From: an uncultured Eubacterium sp. | Lineage (GTDB): Bacteria; Bacillota; Clostridia; Lachnospirales; Lachnospiraceae | Direction: 5' to 3' | Length of the DNA: 64,000 nucleotides | Assembly: GCA_900545725.1 (NCBI GenBank) | Contig: URAI01000005.1 | Coordinates: forward strand, 1 to 64,000 | Shown here: positions 26,920 to 36,921 of the stretch, one piece after another | Numbering within the stretch: the first letter of the stretch is position 1 | Layout of the letters: each line of letters opens with the position of its first letter | Notes under the pieces: model-generated | What the model was told of the DNA's origin: nothing | The model's database searches: none | The model's input: only the letters and a program-made list of their open reading frames with translations | Translations under genes and position numbers: made by a program

Positions 26920-28788
26920 ATGAAAATATCATACCTTCATATTAGGAATTTTAAATCAGTAAAAGACACGGTTATAGATAATATTGATGATGTTTTAATA
27001 CTTGTCGGACGTAATAATTCCGGTAAGTCTGTAATACTCGATGCAATACGTGCCGTGGCAGGTGATTATCACATAACGGACAGGGATTTTTACTCGTCAG
27101 AGGGAAATATTATAATAGAAGTACATCTTATAATTGAAAATGAAGATATGGAATATATGCACAATAATGGCATTGCCGGAAAATACAGGAATTTTCAGTT
27201 ATGGAAGAAGAATTTTCTATTAAAGTATCCGTCATTTTGTGAAAGAGAAGATTGTAGCGGCGAATTGTCATTTGAATATGTATATAGGCGCGATGGTGTT
27301 ATTCATTATAGAGATGGTGTAAAGAAGAATAATACTCATATTAAAGAAATGTTTCCCAAGATATATTTTGTAGACCATAACAGAGATAAGGTAGACATAA
27401 GGGAAGATTTTGTAATGCTGCAGCAGGATGGAGGCCTTAGCAAGCTTCGTGAGGACAAGTGCATATTTGACAGGACTAAAAAATGCAGCCAGTGTTTTGA
27501 ATGTATAGGTGTTATTAATAAAAAGACGCCGGCGCAGCTTACACTTGTTGAGAGCAGCAGACTGTTACAATACAAGCTTTTTAATCTCAACCTTAATGAA
27601 TTTGCTGACCGTCTTAATAAATATTTTGCAAAGAACGGGGCTGGTTCAGAAAAGATTCATTATGAAATCAGATTTGATGTGGATGAAGTATTTAAAATCA
27701 ATACGATTGTTGAAAATACGGACAGAGGACAGACCGGCTCAATAGATTCTTTAGGAGAAGGCTTAAAAAGCATATATATTCTGTCGCTTCTTGAAACTTA
27801 TGTGGATACCAAAAATACAACGCCTTATATAATTATGATAGAAGACCCGGAGATTTATCTGCATCCGCATCTTAAGAAGACAGCAAGTGAGATTCTGTAC
27901 AGATTATCCGGGAAAAATCAGGTTATATTTTCAACGCACGAGCCGGAGATGCTGTTTAACTTTACTACAAAACAGATAAGACAGGTGTATACAGATAAAG
28001 AGTATGCAACCTCTGTTAATAATAATACAGATATAGATGATATTTTAAATGACCTTGGATATACGGCAAATGATTTTATGAACGTAAGCTTTGTATTTAT
28101 AGTGGAAGGTAAGCAGGATAAGAGCAGACTGCCTCTGCTTCTTGATAAATATTATTCTGAGATATATGACGATACTGGCCATCTTAACAGAATTGCAATA
28201 ATAGCAACTAACAGTTGTACTAATATTAAGACATATGCCAACCTTAAATATCTTAATACTGTATATCTTAAAGACCAGTTTATGATGATAAGGGACGGTG
28301 ATGGCAAAGACAGGAATATGTTAGGAAGACAGCTCTGCAGGTATTATGAAGACCGTCAGCTTCAGGATACAGGCAATATTCCAAGGGTTACTACAAGAAA
28401 TGTACTTATATTAAAATACTATTCATTTGAAAATTATTTCCTGTTTCCGGAGGTGATGGCACGTATTGGAGTAGTTAATAGCGTTGATGAGTTTTATGAT
28501 ATTTTATGGGAAAAATATCAGGAATATCTGTACCGTCTGACCAGTGTTAAAAATATGATTGAGCAGACAGGGATAAATATTAAAACACGTCAGGATATTA
28601 TTGATAATATGGAAAATATCAGAATATATGTAAGAGGTCATAACCTGTATGATATTTTCTATGGAAGATATAAGCATGATGAAAATGAAATTCTTACAAG
28701 ATATATAGATGAAGCACCAAGAGAAATATTTGCCGATATACTTGATAAAATTGACGATTTTGTATATTTTACATCAAGAAAAATATAA
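26920..28788 (+). CDS. OLD-family ATPase/TOPRIM nuclease-like protein
   Basis: 622 residues. The ABC-type ATPase has Walker A GRNNSGKS (residues 30-37), a split N-terminal lobe, DSLGEGLKSIYIL signature region and Walker B IIMIEDPEIYLHP, with STHEPEM as the H-loop. The C-terminal TOPRIM domain has VEGKQDKSRLPLLL (Glu) and RDGDGKD (DxD). Between the ATPase lobes lies a four-Cys insert, KCIFDRTKKCSQCFEC, likely a metal site. OLD proteins act in phage defence or DNA processing. No UvrD-like partner follows, so this would be a stand-alone class. The start at 26920 follows GAATGGAG. Confidence 0.87.
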   Translation: MKISYLHIRNFKSVKDTVIDNIDDVLILVGRNNSGKSVILDAIRAVAGDYHITDRDFYSSEGNIIIEVHLIIENEDMEYMHNNGIAGKYRNFQLWKKNFLLKYPSFCEREDCSGELSFEYVYRRDGVIHYRDGVKKNNTHIKEMFPKIYFVDHNRDKVDIREDFVMLQQDGGLSKLREDKCIFDRTKKCSQCFECIGVINKKTPAQLTLVESSRLLQYKLFNLNLNEFADRLNKYFAKNGAGSEKIHYEIRFDVDEVFKINTIVENTDRGQTGSIDSLGEGLKSIYILSLLETYVDTKNTTPYIIMIEDPEIYLHPHLKKTASEILYRLSGKNQVIFSTHEPEMLFNFTTKQIRQVYTDKEYATSVNNNTDIDDILNDLGYTANDFMNVSFVFIVEGKQDKSRLPLLLDKYYSEIYDDTGHLNRIAIIATNSCTNIKTYANLKYLNTVYLKDQFMMIRDGDGKDRNMLGRQLCRYYEDRQLQDTGNIPRVTTRNVLILKYYSFENYFLFPEVMARIGVVNSVDEFYDILWEKYQEYLYRLTSVKNMIEQTGINIKTRQDIIDNMENIRIYVRGHNLYDIFYGRYKHDENEILTRYIDEAPREIFADILDKIDDFVYFTSRKI

Positions 28789-28973
28789 AAAATGCATAAA
28801 AAATCATTATCAATACTATAAAAATAGTACTTTTTTCATGTGTTAGCCTTTACAAATAACAATTAAAGTGTTATTATTCCTTTGTTACAAAAATGTTACA
28901 GAATAATTAAACATGAGGGCGGAAGCAGTAACATTTTGTTTTTGTATTGATTTGATTATTTTTTGGAGGAAGT

Positions 28974-30506
28974 ATGGCTCATTTAACGAAGTATGGCAGA
29001 CGTATGAGATTAACACTTGTAAGTGCAATGTCTGCAGCGTGCATGGCTTGTATTGTGGCTATTCCATTCGTAGAAAAGAAAATACTTAAAAATGATGTTG
29101 GATATATAAGCATCAGCGTTAATGGCAAAGAAGTTGGTGCAGCTAATACGCAGGAGGAAGCTAAAAAAGCAGTGACAGAGGCAAGACTGCGCTTTAGTAA
29201 TGATTATTCTGATGTAGTATATCTTGATCCTGATATTGAATATAAGAGTGAAGAGAGAGTATCAGCTTCAAGAATGTCAGTGGATGAACTGGCATCAGCC
29301 GTATATTCTGATTTATTTACAAGTATGGTTGACATGAACAATCAGGTTGCATATACAGTAAGAATAGATGATTTTACAGTAACTTTATCAAGCAAGGATG
29401 AAGTTATTAACTTATTAGACAGGGTTGCAGCAACACAGGATCCTAATAAGCAGTTCCAAGTAAGCTTTCTAACAGAAGGAACAACTGACGGAACTTATGG
29501 TGTTGACGTTGTAAAGTCAGAGATTAAGGATACTAACAGGGATATCGTGGCAGCTGCCATGAATGGTGGGACTATTACAACTGCCAAGGATGGTACTGTA
29601 AGTACAGATGGTATATCAGATATTTCTTTTAAGGAAGATATACAGGTTAATGAGGTTCAGAAAGATACAGCTAAGATAATAAGTGTTGATGAAGCATATG
29701 ATATTATTACAGCTAAGGATATACAGACAGCAGGATATGTAGTACAGCCAGGAGATGATCTTACTAAGATTGCGCAGGCTAATGGAACTACAGTTGAAGA
29801 TATATTATCACTTAATGTTGAACTTACAGAAGATTCAATAATTGTACCGGGTGATGTTATCGCAGTTAATACACCTAAGTCAGTTATTAATGTTGTAACA
29901 GTTAAGACAACGACTTATGAAGAAGATTATAAGGCTGATGTACAGTATGTTGATGATAATGAGAATTATAAAGGAATTAATACAGTTATTTCAGAAGGAA
30001 CAGACGGCAGACGTAAGGTTACAGCTGAGGTAACTTATGTAGATGGTGTACAGACATCAGTAGAATATACTAATGAAGTGATTATTACACCGGCAGAGCC
30101 TGAGATTGTTGCAGTAGGAACATTGGTACAGCCTGAATATATAAGACCTGTTATAGGTGGTACGGTAGTATCTAATTATGGTGACAGGAATGGAGAATTT
30201 CATTCAGGTGTTGACTGGTCAGTTAATCAGGGGACTTTAGTTAATGCATCGGCAGCAGGTACGGTTACAAGAGCCGGCTGGTATGGTGGTTACGGATATT
30301 GTGTTGATGTTACACATGATAATGGAACAATGACACGTTATGCACATCTTAGTGATATTAATGTTACTGTAGGACAGAAGGTGGCACAGAACCAGTTATT
30401 GGCAAAAAGTGGTAACACAGGTAACAGCACAGATGCACATCTTCATTTTGAAATATGGGTTAATGGTGGTGCAGTTAATCCGTTAGATTATGTTAATAAG
30501 AATTAG
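28974..30506 (+). CDS. M23 peptidase with LysM and G5 domains
   Basis: 510-residue cell-wall endopeptidase. One N-terminal membrane/signal helix (about 12-34), a long linker, LysM (about 255-300: YVVQPGDDLTKIAQANGTTV), a G5 domain (about 305-380) that probably binds wall glycan, and a C-terminal LytM domain. Zinc ligands are intact: H410 and D414 in FHSGVDW, and H489/H491 in AHLHFEIW. This contrasts with the degenerate SpoIIQ-like protein in the same window. GGAGG precedes the start and a strong terminator follows. Confidence 0.94.
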   Translation: MAHLTKYGRRMRLTLVSAMSAACMACIVAIPFVEKKILKNDVGYISISVNGKEVGAANTQEEAKKAVTEARLRFSNDYSDVVYLDPDIEYKSEERVSASRMSVDELASAVYSDLFTSMVDMNNQVAYTVRIDDFTVTLSSKDEVINLLDRVAATQDPNKQFQVSFLTEGTTDGTYGVDVVKSEIKDTNRDIVAAAMNGGTITTAKDGTVSTDGISDISFKEDIQVNEVQKDTAKIISVDEAYDIITAKDIQTAGYVVQPGDDLTKIAQANGTTVEDILSLNVELTEDSIIVPGDVIAVNTPKSVINVVTVKTTTYEEDYKADVQYVDDNENYKGINTVISEGTDGRRKVTAEVTYVDGVQTSVEYTNEVIITPAEPEIVAVGTLVQPEYIRPVIGGTVVSNYGDRNGEFHSGVDWSVNQGTLVNASAAGTVTRAGWYGGYGYCVDVTHDNGTMTRYAHLSDINVTVGQKVAQNQLLAKSGNTGNSTDAHLHFEIWVNGGAVNPLDYVNKN

Positions 30507-30961
30507 TATTTTTTGATTTTTATATAGAACAAATAGCCTTTAAGGGCAGATAACAAACAACCGGGATTGTTGTATGATAATATTTTGACTGCTCAGTAAA
30601 GGTTAGACGAAGATTAACAAGGTAGAGATTATAAGGTTACGGTTTATGCTTATATAAGCCGTAACTTTTTCAATTATACTTTACAAATTGTGGGTGTATG
30701 TGTATAATCATACAGAATGTATTGAATTTCAGACAAATTTAATATATTATTAAACAGTATGGTATTTTAAAATACTATGTTTAAATACATAAAAAATAAC
30801 GAATAATTAATTGGGAATGAAACAATAATTTTAATAGATAAATGTTTTAATAATTACGGTTTATTTTACAAAGCCATTCTGTATGATAAAGAGCGGAATT
30901 ATTAATAAGATTTTAGCAACTTTGAGATATAAAAGATTATAATATAGAGGTGCATAGATAC
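30507..30961. other. Intergenic region before murA
   Basis: Holds a fragment of the hairpin leader repeat (GAACAAATAGCC, about 30527-30540) and the terminator at 30636-30670. The remaining 280 bp are AT-rich with no supported feature. Confidence 0.5.
30636..30670 (+). terminator. Rho-independent terminator of the M23 gene
   Basis: GTTACGGTTTAT...ATAAGCCGTAAC hairpin (one G-T pair), then TTTTT. Confidence 0.9.
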
Positions 30962-32254
30962 ATGGAACAGTATATTATTAAGGGCGGAAATCCACTTGTG
31001 GGTGAGGTTTCAATTGGCGGAGCTAAGAATGCGGCACTGGGTATTCTTGCGGCTGCAATTATGACAGATGAGACTGTAACAATAGAAAACGTACCTAATG
31101 TAAGGGATACAAGAGTATTATTGCAGGCAATTGAGGGAATAGGTGCAAAGGTTAAGTATGTATACAATAATTGTGTCCAGATAAATGGCGGAGATATTAA
31201 CGATATTAATGTTGATTATGAATATATTAAGAAGATAAGAGCTTCATACTATCTCCTTGGAGCATTACTTGGAAAGTATAAGAAGTCACAGGTGGCACTC
31301 CCTGGTGGCTGTAATATAGGAAGCAGACCGATTGACCAGCATATTAAGGGATTTAAGGCACTTGGAGCAGAAGTTGAGATAGCACATGGAAAGATTAATA
31401 CCAAGGCAGACAGGCTTATCGGTAATCATATTTATTTTGATGTAGTATCTGTCGGAGCCACTATTAATATTATGATGGCGGCATGTATGGCAGAGGGTGA
31501 TACTATAATGGAAAATGCTGCTAAAGAGCCTCATATAGTTGATGTTGCCAATTTCCTCAATGCGATGGGAGCTAATATTAAGGGTGCCGGAACGGACGTT
31601 ATAAGGATTAAGGGGGTTAAGCGTCTTCATGGTACAACTTATTCAATAATACCGGATCAGATTGAGGCCGGAACATTTATGTTTGCAGCTGCGGCAACTA
31701 AGGGAGATATAACAGTAAGGGACGTAATTCCTAAGCATCTGGAATCTATATCAGCAAAGCTTATGGAGATGGGCTGTACTATAGTTGAGGGTGATGACAG
31801 CGTAAGAGTTATAGGCTGTGACGAACTTAAATGTACTAATGTCAAGACTCTTCCATATCCGGGATTTCCTACGGATATGCAGCCACAGGTGGCAGTTACA
31901 CTTGCACTTGCCAAGGGTACAAGTATGGTTACAGAGAGCATATTTGAGAACCGTTTTAAATATGTTGATGAATTAAACCGCATGGGAAGCAATATCAAGG
32001 TAGAAGGCAATACTGCATATATAGAAGGTGTTGAAAAACTTACAGGAACACAGTTATCAGCGCCGGATTTAAGAGCAGGAGCGGCATTGGTAATTGCGGC
32101 ACTTGCAGCAGAGGGAATATCTGAGATTGATGATATTGTATATATACAGCGAGGTTATGAGGATTTTGAAGGGAAGATGCGTAAGCTCGGAGCGGTTATG
32201 GAGCGTGTGGATTCGGAAAGAGAAGCACAGAGATTCAAATTAAAAATTGGTTAA
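30962..32254 (+). CDS. murA: UDP-N-acetylglucosamine 1-carboxyvinyltransferase
   Basis: Commits UDP-GlcNAc to peptidoglycan by PEP transfer. 430 residues. K22/N23 lie in [11 protein letters not shown], and the fosfomycin-target Cys is C117 in [27 protein letters not shown] and [11 protein letters not shown] are further conserved blocks. Since Cys is kept, fosfomycin sensitivity at this residue is expected. ATG 30962 follows GAGG at a good distance. A GTG at 30950 lies against it. Confidence 0.96.
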   Translation: MEQYIIKGGNPLVGEVSIGGAKNAALGILAAAIMTDETVTIENVPNVRDTRVLLQAIEGIGAKVKYVYNNCVQINGGDINDINVDYEYIKKIRASYYLLGALLGKYKKSQVALPGGCNIGSRPIDQHIKGFKALGAEVEIAHGKINTKADRLIGNHIYFDVVSVGATINIMMAACMAEGDTIMENAAKEPHIVDVANFLNAMGANIKGAGTDVIRIKGVKRLHGTTYSIIPDQIEAGTFMFAAAATKGDITVRDVIPKHLESISAKLMEMGCTIVEGDDSVRVIGCDELKCTNVKTLPYPGFPTDMQPQVAVTLALAKGTSMVTESIFENRFKYVDELNRMGSNIKVEGNTAYIEGVEKLTGTQLSAPDLRAGAALVIAALAAEGISEIDDIVYIQRGYEDFEGKMRKLGAVMERVDSEREAQRFKLKIG

Positions 32255-32755
32255 AATATTAATATAAATCCTGGGTTTTTAAATTTTTGCATTTATTTAA
32301 ATGACGTAGGGATACTATACTTATATAAAACATTAACACACCGGTTAAAGAACAATTGACTATATATGTATGTTTATGACGTACATAAAATGTACGCCAC
32401 CAGCTGCATATATAGTCAATTATCTGTTAAATGGTATAATTCATTGTTTTATATAAGTATGATATCCTGTGATATAGTTTATTGATATGTAAAATTTAGA
32501 AACTCAGGATTTATTAGTGTGCTGTTAAGCAATGGTGATTAATGGAAAAAAATTGAAAATTCATTATAGTATTCATATTATTTTTATAAAATTTATCGAA
32601 TATTCTTATAATGAGTTGTTAATTTGTGTTATTATATGGATATGTGGAATAATTAACGTATGTTTATATGAAGTGTATTATTAATAGTATTAAAAGATAT
32701 GCTAGATTAATAATGCCGGTTATCTGCAATAAATCGTTTAGGAGCAGGGATTGTT
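32255..32755. other. Intergenic region dominated by a long palindrome
   Basis: The 251-bp palindrome fills 32264-32514. The remaining 240 bp to the kinase gene are AT-rich with no other feature I can name. Confidence 0.6.
32264..32514. repeat. 251-bp imperfect palindrome (giant hairpin)
   Basis: Arms pair from the ends inward: ATAAATCCTGGGTTT with AAACTCAGGATTTAT; ACTATACTTATATAAAACA with TGTTTTATATAAGTATGAT; ACAATTGACTATATATG with GCATATATAGTCAATTAT. The tip is CGTACAT-AAA-ATGTACG. No protein is encoded. Terminal inverted repeats without coding capacity suggest a MITE. A structured RNA downstream of murA is the alternative. Confidence 0.85.
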
Positions 32756-34387
32756 ATGAAAGTAAGGAGTAAGTTAATAGTATCATTTTGCATTATGGTA
32801 ATACTTCCGGCTATATTATGTGTTGCCGTAGTAAGTGGGATTTTTCAGGTGCAGACTAAGAGCATTAATCAGGCATATGATGTTGAATGTGATACTCTGC
32901 TTTCAGGATTCTATTCATCAACAGCTATAATGGGACAGATTACCGAAAGAATATATGAAAACGTTGCTAAGGTGGCATACAATAATCCTGAAAAGTTTAA
33001 TGACAGTGAATATCTTAATGATTTATCAGCGCGACTTGAGAAGAAAATGTCCTCAATAGTTGTAAGAAAGAACGGTGAACTGTTATATACTTCCTCAGAG
33101 CTTGGCGAACAGGACATGGAAGACATACTTCCACAGTATGATGGAAGTGATATTGATAATTCCGGTGAGGAACAACAGTATTCTGAAGATGAAAGTAATA
33201 ATGAGATACACACATTAGCTTCTGATAATAATACACAGCTTGGTATATATACAGGTGGTAAATATCAGCTTCTTATCAAACAGATAGATTTTACGGATAA
33301 TGGCAATAATGAGTATAGTGTGTATATAATTACATCACTTAATCAGGTTATTCCGCAGGTAAAGCATTTTGTGATACAGGGTGGAGCTGCTATTTTAACT
33401 ATACTTATAATAACAGGGGTGCTTCTTACATTATGGGTATACAGTTCTATATTAAAACCGGTAGATAAGTTAAAGCTTGCAACTAACAATATTAAAAATG
33501 GCAATCTTGATTTTAAGATGCCGAAGGTATCCAATGATGAGATTGGTGATGTATGCCGCGATTTTGAGGAAATGCGTGTTATATTAAAGCAGTCATCTGA
33601 GGACAAGATTAAGTCCGATAAAGAGGAAAAAGAGCTTATAAGAAATATTTCACATGACTTAAAGACTCCTCTTACAGCTATTAAGGGATATGTTGAGGGT
33701 ATACTTGATGGCATAGCTGACACACCTGAAAAACAGGAGAAGTATTTAAGAACTATTGCTAATAAAGTTAATGATATGGATAAGCTTATAGACGAGCTTA
33801 CCATTTATTCTAAACTTGATACTAACAGAGTGCCATATTCATTTAATAAGATTAATGCAAAAGCGTATTTTGATGACTGTTGTGACGAGATACATATGGA
33901 TCTGGATGCACAGGGAATAACGCTTAATTATAATTACCATGCATCTGATGATATGTATATTGTTGCGGATGCAGAGCAGTTAAAGAGAGTAATTAATAAT
34001 ATTGTAAGTAATTCTGCGAAGTATCTTATGGATGGAAGAGCCGGTATTATTGATTTTGATATTTATGATGAGGGCGATTATGCGCATATCATTATAAGAG
34101 ATAATGGTAAGGGTATAGGAATTAATGAACTTCCGCATATATTTGAAAGATTTTACAGGACAGATTCTTCAAGAAACAGTAAGAAAGGTGGAAGTGGAAT
34201 AGGGCTTGCCATTGTTAAGAAGATAATAGATGACCATAAGGGAAGAATATGGGCGGAAAGTGTCGAGGGTGAAGGAACAACAATGCATATCGACCTTAAG
34301 AAGTATAAAGATGAATCGTGCTATTGCATAGAGAATAAGAATGGTAAAGATAAGAATATAGTCAATAAGCTGTTTAAACAGAATTAA
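32756..34387 (+). CDS. Sensor histidine kinase
   Basis: 543 residues in the membrane. Helix 1 is about 8-28. An extracellular sensor region (about 30-200) has an acidic Glu/Asp/Ser segment. Helix 2 is about 203-228. HAMP follows, then the HisKA motif RNISHDLKTPLTAIK with phosphorylated H300. The ATPase boxes are NIVSNSAKYL, DNGKGI, FERFYR and GGSGIGLAIVKKI. Paired with the OmpR-type regulator 73 bp downstream. The signal is unknown, and the MurA and M23 neighbours hint at the envelope. Confidence 0.93.
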   Translation: MKVRSKLIVSFCIMVILPAILCVAVVSGIFQVQTKSINQAYDVECDTLLSGFYSSTAIMGQITERIYENVAKVAYNNPEKFNDSEYLNDLSARLEKKMSSIVVRKNGELLYTSSELGEQDMEDILPQYDGSDIDNSGEEQQYSEDESNNEIHTLASDNNTQLGIYTGGKYQLLIKQIDFTDNGNNEYSVYIITSLNQVIPQVKHFVIQGGAAILTILIITGVLLTLWVYSSILKPVDKLKLATNNIKNGNLDFKMPKVSNDEIGDVCRDFEEMRVILKQSSEDKIKSDKEEKELIRNISHDLKTPLTAIKGYVEGILDGIADTPEKQEKYLRTIANKVNDMDKLIDELTIYSKLDTNRVPYSFNKINAKAYFDDCCDEIHMDLDAQGITLNYNYHASDDMYIVADAEQLKRVINNIVSNSAKYLMDGRAGIIDFDIYDEGDYAHIIIRDNGKGIGINELPHIFERFYRTDSSRNSKKGGSGIGLAIVKKIIDDHKGRIWAESVEGEGTTMHIDLKKYKDESCYCIENKNGKDKNIVNKLFKQN

Positions 34388-34460
34388 GATTATTATAGTA
34401 AGCATGCATTAGTAGATTTTTTAACATATAAAATAAACAGGCATAGAAAGGAAAATGATT

Positions 34461-35150
34461 ATGAGTAAAGTATTGATTGTAGAAGATGAAGAGGCAATTG
34501 CCGAAATTGAAAAGGATTATCTTGAGCTTAGCGGATTTGATGTAACAATCAGGTCTGATGGTGAGAGTGGTTTGGCAACAGCGCTTGCAGATGATTATGA
34601 TATTATGATTCTTGATGTAATGCTTCCGGGCGTTGACGGATATGAGATTTGTAAGCAGGTAAGAGAAAGTAAGAATACACCGATTATTATGGTATCAGCC
34701 AAGAAAGAGGATATTGATAAGATAAGAGGACTCGGCGTTGGTGCTGACGATTATATGACAAAGCCTTTCAGTCCAAGTGAACTTGTGGCAAGAGTTAAGG
34801 CACATCTTGCAAGATACGAAAGACTTGTAAGCAGTGCAAAGGAAGAGAATGATGTAATTGAAATCAGGGGTATTAAGATTGATAAGACTGCAAGAAGAGT
34901 TTTTGTAAATGGAGAAGAGAAGATATTTACAACTAAGGAATTTGACCTTCTTACATTTCTTGCACAGAATCCTAACCATGTATTTACAAAGGATGAATTG
35001 TTCAAGGAAATATGGGATATGGATTCAATAGGAGATATAGCAACAGTAACAGTTCATATCAAGAAGATTCGTGAAAAGATTGAGTTTGATACATCTAAGC
35101 CACAGTATATAGAGACTATCTGGGGTGTGGGTTACAGATTTAAGGTATAA
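34461..35150 (+). CDS. OmpR/PhoB-family response regulator
   Basis: 229 residues. The receiver domain has acidic pocket VEDEE, phospho-acceptor D52 in DIMILDVMLPG, Thr/Ser in IIMVSAKK, and Lys in DYMTKPFSP. The C-terminal winged helix has FTTKEFDLLTFLAQNPNHVF, VTVHIKKIREKI and TIWGVGYRFKV. Start at 34461 with AAAGGA eight bases upstream. Partner of the preceding kinase. Confidence 0.95.
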   Translation: MSKVLIVEDEEAIAEIEKDYLELSGFDVTIRSDGESGLATALADDYDIMILDVMLPGVDGYEICKQVRESKNTPIIMVSAKKEDIDKIRGLGVGADDYMTKPFSPSELVARVKAHLARYERLVSSAKEENDVIEIRGIKIDKTARRVFVNGEEKIFTTKEFDLLTFLAQNPNHVFTKDELFKEIWDMDSIGDIATVTVHIKKIREKIEFDTSKPQYIETIWGVGYRFKV

Positions 35151-35270
35151 TGCAGATTTATATCTGATATCATAACCTGCCATGATACCGAAGAACTTGT
35201 AAAGTTATCGGACGTTATAATTAATATTAACGATGGAAAAATAATATCATTTTAAATATAACTTTAAGAA

Positions 35271-35376
35271 GCAGACCGGTAATATCCGCATTAAGTGTTA
35301 GAATAATACATGGTGTAATTGGAAATGTCCGTATATTATTCTAACTTTTAATGCAGAGGTTTACGGTCTGTTTTTT
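35271..35376 (+). terminator. Long nested terminator hairpin between convergent genes
   Basis: Outer arms GCAGACCG and CGGTCTG, middle arms GCATTAA and TTAATGC, inner arms GTTAGAATAATA and TATTATTCTAAC, then TTTTTT. It ends the two-component operon and may also act on the AraC gene. Confidence 0.8.
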
Positions 35377-35417
35377 AAATAAAATATTTTCACTATTAAT
35401 AGATGAACCATTCATTG

Positions 35418-36632
35418 TTAATGTACCAACTCACGATACTGTGTAGGTGTCATATTCTTAAGCTTCTTAAAAAGCTTGGTAAAATAATTAACATCATTAA
35501 TACCACATTGTACGGCAATTTCCTGAATAGGAAGCTTAGTGGTATTAAGAAGATATATCGCATGTTCGATTCTTTTATTATTTACATAGTTAGTAAGCGT
35601 TGTGCCGGTCTCTTTTTTAAACAGAGTAGACAGGTAGCTGCTGTTTAATGAGAATTCATTTGCAATTGCATTAAGGCTCAAATCAGCGGTCAGGTTAAAA
35701 GAGATATAATTGATGATATTTTGTACAGGCTTACTGTAGGTTCTTAATGAATAGGACTGTACAAGCAGACAGTATCGTCTGGTCAGATCATTTTCAAGTG
35801 CTTCAAGCTGTGCTATGGTAGTGCAGTTCTCTATTTTTATTGCAAATTTACGAGAGATTTCATTAAGATGTACAGGATGCACATAAGCTGCCTGGGCAGC
35901 TTTACGGCACAGTGTATTTAATATAATCATAAGATTTTTTCTGTCACGTAGGGAATCAGATAATCTCTGTTTGATATTAGCGGTATTAAGATGGTCGAGC
36001 TTGTCAATGGAGGCATAATCACCATGTGAGATATACTCCATAAGGCGGGATTCATTTCTGTAACGCTCCTCAAGCATTTCAACAGACTTACTGGTAGGTT
36101 CAGGGGCTTCTTCATTGTACATAGTTTCAGTTAAATTATTATTAATAATACGTTTTTTTTCTAATGAATAACTACTACCCCAGAGCTTGTCACAAAGACA
36201 ATTAATTATACCATATATACATTGTTCATCTGTAAATACCGGAAGTGCAGCATAATATAGCTGCATAAATTCCGTAAGCTGTGACGGTATGGCATTGGCA
36301 GAACACAATTCAAGTATTCTTTTGTTAGTAAAGGTCTCAAATGAAAATGGTCCTGCCATAAACAGATTATCTGTATCAGGCAGCTTGATATAGATATATT
36401 CACATGCAAAGTTGTCATGTATAAGTAGTATGGTTCTGTCTTTTTTATAAGAATTAATAAAGCTTTTAAACTCATTACTATTATTATTAAATATTTTATC
36501 ATTAAATATGGTTTTTCGTAATCCTCCATCATATTGTTCATCCCACAAAAAAGGACTTTCTATTATATATGACGAAATCTTTAACTGGTTAAGTAATTGT
36601 CTTGTGTAATCCAGATATATTTTATATTCCAT
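35418..36632 (-). CDS. AraC-family transcriptional regulator of the glucuronide locus
   Basis: 404 residues. The C-terminal double helix-turn-helix is clear (about residues 300-402): DLSLNAIANEFSLNSSYLST, LFKKETGTTLTNYVNNKRIE, LPIQEIAVQCGINDVNYFTK and LFKKLKNMTPTQYRE. The N-terminal 270 residues would sense the inducer and match no named fold I know. It is divergent from the GPH transporter and beta-glucuronidase genes, so it likely activates them in response to a glucuronide or glucuronate. Two TAACATGTTA palindromes lie in the shared intergenic region. Confidence 0.9.
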   Translation of the reverse strand: MEYKIYLDYTRQLLNQLKISSYIIESPFLWDEQYDGGLRKTIFNDKIFNNNSNEFKSFINSYKKDRTILLIHDNFACEYIYIKLPDTDNLFMAGPFSFETFTNKRILELCSANAIPSQLTEFMQLYYAALPVFTDEQCIYGIINCLCDKLWGSSYSLEKKRIINNNLTETMYNEEAPEPTSKSVEMLEERYRNESRLMEYISHGDYASIDKLDHLNTANIKQRLSDSLRDRKNLMIILNTLCRKAAQAAYVHPVHLNEISRKFAIKIENCTTIAQLEALENDLTRRYCLLVQSYSLRTYSKPVQNIINYISFNLTADLSLNAIANEFSLNSSYLSTLFKKETGTTLTNYVNNKRIEHAIYLLNTTKLPIQEIAVQCGINDVNYFTKLFKKLKNMTPTQYRELVH

Positions 36633-36666
36633 ATGCTAATCTCCGTTCTGAAATATTAATATATAC

Positions 36667-36722
36667 TAACATGTTAAAGAGAAATGACTGGCATGTTAAT
36701 ACTTTTGAACTAACATGTTAGT
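36667..36722 (+). promoter_or_regulatory. Paired palindromic operator candidates of the glucuronide locus
   Basis: TAACATGTTA occurs at 36667-36676 and, inside the 14-bp palindrome ACTAACATGTTAGT, at 36709-36722. The spacing of 44 bp is about four helical turns. A TATAAT at 36722-36727 abuts the second site. A related TAACATGTAA lies at 38333 between the transporter and the glucuronidase. Confidence 0.6.
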
Positions 36723-36921
36723 ATAATTTTTCAATTTATTAGTATAATATTTACTGTAAAAATAGGGCATATAAATATTTTACTATAATTACTAAAAATT
36801 ACAATAACAAAAATTTAATAAATAAGTTAATATTAAACCATAGAAAACAACAAAATAAATATTTAAGGACGGTCGTTAAAAGAGTATTTAGGTGTATCAA
36901 ACACAGAATGGAGGATGTATT

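Noticed and set aside
26920..28788. Gabija defence system
   Set aside because: GajA-like architecture is present, but the next gene is an M23 peptidase, not a UvrD-like GajB helicase.
33343..33804. 153-codon minus-strand frame
   Set aside because: Antisense of the HAMP/HisKA part of a clear histidine kinase.
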